Source of the DNA: Malurus cyaneus samueli
Lineage: Eukaryota; Chordata; Aves; Passeriformes; Maluridae
Reading direction: 5' to 3'
Length of the DNA: 64,000 nt
Assembly: GCA_009741485.1 (NCBI GenBank)
Contig: CM019216.1
Coordinates: forward strand, 59,006,459-59,070,458
In this document: one piece after another, positions 61,101-64,000 of the stretch
How positions within the stretch are numbered: position 1 is the first letter of the stretch
Layout of the letters: each line of letters begins with the position of its first letter
Made by a program: the position numbers and the translations under genes
The notes under the pieces: generated by a model
Databases searched by the model: none
What the model saw: only the letters and a program-made list of their open reading frames with translations
What the model was told of the DNA's origin: nothing

Positions 61101-64000
61101 ATCCTCATGGTGCATATCTGCACTGATCCCAATACCAAGTTTCACTCTAGGAACAAGACTTTGAAGCAGCAAACTGTGAGAGATTTGTCCAACTTTTTTT
61201 TTTCTGGCTCATATTGCATTTCCTTTCAAAATAAGGAATCAACCACAGTGATAAGTCCTGTCTATCACCACACCCCTCACTCATCATCGTTGTAAAATAA
61301 TTTGGAGAATATATGTTACATCCTTTCAAATTTCTACTGAACTTCATACAGCAAAAACATACTGCTCATGAAGAGGGCACAGTTGTTTGTGATGCACTTT
61401 AAAATGGTTGAGTAAGCTGTCAGGGACAACCATCCAAAGTTTTTGTCTGCCCTCATTAAATTCCCAGCCGAGAAATAAAGTGTGCTTGAAAGCCAGTCTC
61501 CGGGTTGCCTTGTCTTCTTTCAGAAAAAAAATGTCCAGAAAAGAATGTTCTGTATGGGTAAGAGAACAGTAGCTTTGTTAGATATGGTTCAAAGGCAGAA
61601 GACATTGTAAAATAAATGACAGAAGGTTTCTCAGATGTAGTAAACTATACTCTAATATCTTTGGAACAATGAACTCCTTAATGTGACAGCAAAAGTATAT
61701 TCTAGTTCTGACCCACTATGGTGCACTCAAAAAAGAGGCTGCAATAAAAATGATGAAGGTGCTCTGCTAAATGATCCATTTCTATTCAGATAACAAACCT
61801 CTGTTAACATCTAAAAATGTTATCTCATCTCTTTTTAAACTGAATGAGCTTGTCAATAGACTCTTGCATGACTGAATTGACTCAGGCTGTTTTGGAGAAG
61901 CTTTATGGGTGAGCTCCAGAAAAATATATAAAGAATAGGAAAAAGGATTAGATTACGCTCTGTCTGTTCCATTACACAGTTAATCAGTTTATTTGCTTAT
62001 TTCCTTATATTTATTTTAAGGTTTTTCTTGCTGTTTTTATTGGAATTGTTTTTTAATATTATTGGAAAACCTGCAAGGTGAAAATATGGATACTTCAACA
62101 TGTTAGACTTCAGGGTTTTTTGAACTCTAGTGTTGGGAGCCTTGCATTTGCCTTACTACTTGACAGCACCTAAAACAGGCAAATCACTAAATGCATACTG
62201 CTCACTGCCCTGCAGTGAGTCATTTGAAGGCTCTTAACTCCATGTCCTCCCTTGTTATGGAGGTCACAGCAAATGATGCTAGTAGGTGTAGCACAGAACT
62301 GTCACAGTCTTTCGTTCCAGGAACCCAAGCAGGGCACTGCAGCAGGAGGCTGGAATAAGAAAGGAATTACATGCCCTGTAGGGGTCAGGAAATGTGTTCC
62401 CCCTCCCAGTCCCAATTTTGTGCCTGTCTGCTGCTCAATTCACTACTCAGCTGTCACACAGTCCAAGACCTTGGCTACCACCAGGAGATGACACTGCAGG
62501 TAGGGCAGCCCTTCCTTTAAACCCCAGTGTGCACACTTATCACGAGGCAGTGCGTTAACTCACAAACCTCAAGACCTCAGGAAATCAGGAGAGCTGCAAG
62601 AACAGTCGTACTCACAATCTTAGGTTTAAGTCATGAGGTGTAATACTACATTTGCAATGTAATGGAAAGGTTTAAGTTGGACAGAAAACCAAGGCCTTCA
62701 GTTCATTAGTGGTACTTCGCTCACTACATCTGTTTTACATTGGCATAACACCACCAGACTTGTCATTAGAGCATTTTCTTATCCTTCAGGATAGAGAGGA
62801 ACACATTCTAAGTACATATTCAGATCCAGCACCAAAGCCAGGCAGAAGGGTTTGAGAGCATCTTCGCATGCAAGAACAGCTGTCAGAAATTTCTGACTCA
62901 ATGTTAACTTTTCAGCGCTCCTGTCAGGAAAGGCTAATACACTTTTAAAACAAACAGATTACAAAACCAGAAGTTATGCATAAAGCTCCTACACACACAG
63001 GCTATAATCCATTATCTAAGCACAGGTTAACCTGAGCAATCATTTTCTTATGAAGCGGGAGTGGTGTGGAGGTTGGTTAAAGTAGACTGGTTCGCCTTGC
63101 CCTACCCAAGCACCTCGGGGTAAAGAGTGTTGTATCTCAGGAAAAGCCTCATCATAAATCTGTTTTTGTGTGGTACACTGGCAGTTTTCACTCCAGCCTG
63201 TTTGTGTCATTTGTGCAGAGAACTGCCAAGGACCCTGATGAGCATATCGAGGAACCAAAGGCAAAAATGCATTTATTACAAAATGCAATCTCAATCCCTA
63301 GGTACTTGTTCTATTTTTTTTCTCAAAAAATGCTTCCAGTGTTCTGTCTATCACAGTCTGCCTTTCCTCCTAGAGCAGCATATTCAGTACTGACAATTTA
63401 GCTAAATACCAGCCTACTTGGGGAGCAGGCAAACCTGCTTAATTGCCTGGATTCAGGCTTCACAGAACAGCTTTCACACCTTAAGCTGGACTAGATCACA
63501 TCTGTGACTGTCAAGTTTCTGGCTTGCAAATGAAGAAATCAGATGCTCCTGCTCCTTAAGGAATACCCAAGGGTACCAAACCTCATGCATAAAGTCAAAA
63601 CATACAATCTAATTTCCCTGCTGAATACCATATTTTGTTAATAAGGACTTCCTGAAATTACTGTACCTACTTTTTTTTAATTATTATTTTTATTATATTC
63701 AGAATACACTATGGCATGATTGTATCCTCAATTATGTCATTTGGATCTGTTCAGACTTTTTACTAACTCCATTTTGACTGACTTGTTTGAATCATTCTAT
63801 GGGGTTTTTTTAATAAACAAAAGGTGTTATGAAAAGCCTGCCTTATAGCAACATTTACTCAAAAAATTATCAACCAACTAAAATTCTTGCCTTTCAAGCC
63901 TAAACATCAGTTCAGTTGAGAAGTGCAGAAGGAACAGATTATTTTATCCCTGTACAACTTCCCTCTTTAAATATAGATTGAATCAAAGTAAATAATTTTC
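58155..64000. other. Unassigned AT-rich non-coding DNA
   Basis: About 5.8 kb shows no recognised gene, RNA or transposon. It contains a TA/TG-rich microsatellite at 59930-59990 and several short T or A runs. The frames at 62252-62491 and 63040-63401 are short and unrecognised. Confidence 0.55.
59930..59990. repeat. TA/TG-rich microsatellite
   Basis: ATATATATATATATGTGTGT followed by TATATATTTATATAGTATAT. Simple sequence of about 60 bp with mixed TA and TG units. Confidence 0.85.

Noticed and set aside
1..64000. CRISPR arrays, bacterial operons, rRNA and tRNA genes
   Set aside because: No regularly spaced direct repeats, no ribosome-binding-site-led gene chains, and no rRNA or cloverleaf-box sequence was noticed. 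The sequence character is avian nuclear DNA. A tRNAscan-SE run would be needed to exclude degenerate tRNA copies.

Overview
This window looks like vertebrate nuclear DNA, almost certainly from a bird and probably a songbird (Passeriformes). It is AT-rich and poor in CpG. It has no dense open reading frames, no operon-like layout and no bacterial signals. Its recognisable repeats are few and avian in type: short truncated copies of the CR1 LINE with the usual octamer-like 3' end, and large ERVL-type solo LTRs of a kind I know from songbird genomes. The songbird assignment rests on recall of the LTR families and is an inference; the bird assignment is firmer.

I find no confident protein-coding gene, rRNA, tRNA or CRISPR array. 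The window reads as intergenic DNA or the inside of very large introns. Layout: 1-6236 is mostly unassigned AT-rich DNA with one CR1 scrap at 2164 and an unrecognised coding-like reading frame on the minus strand at 4760-5035. A CR1 3' end lies at 6237-6688 and a (GATA)18 microsatellite at 6985. A nested LTR locus occupies 8363-9824: an ERVL-type solo LTR with a perfect 5-bp target duplication, interrupted by a younger, CpG-rich, TATA-containing 440-bp solo LTR with a 6-bp duplication. A longer CR1 lies at about 14203-14975. A second ERVL-type solo LTR (20547-21321, perfect 5-bp duplication, AATAAA) has split a polypurine tract of nearly 400 bp. From 21.6 to 32 kb I see almost only unique AT-rich sequence. 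A CR1 tail sits at 32048-32224, followed by a signal-peptide-like short reading frame at 32579. Another decayed CR1 is at 39429. A long unique stretch from 39.5 to 53.4 kb contains a candidate conserved non-coding element near 50.0-50.35 kb. An AT palindromic microsatellite lies at 53450-53597, a CR1 fragment at 55494, and a local CpG cluster at 58065-58154.

No genes act together here. The informative biology is the retroelement history (two ERVL-type insertions, one alpharetrovirus-like insertion nested in the first, and scattered dead CR1), the structure-prone repeats, and a few candidate regulatory or exon-like patches. Homology searches and RNA data would be needed to settle those candidates.
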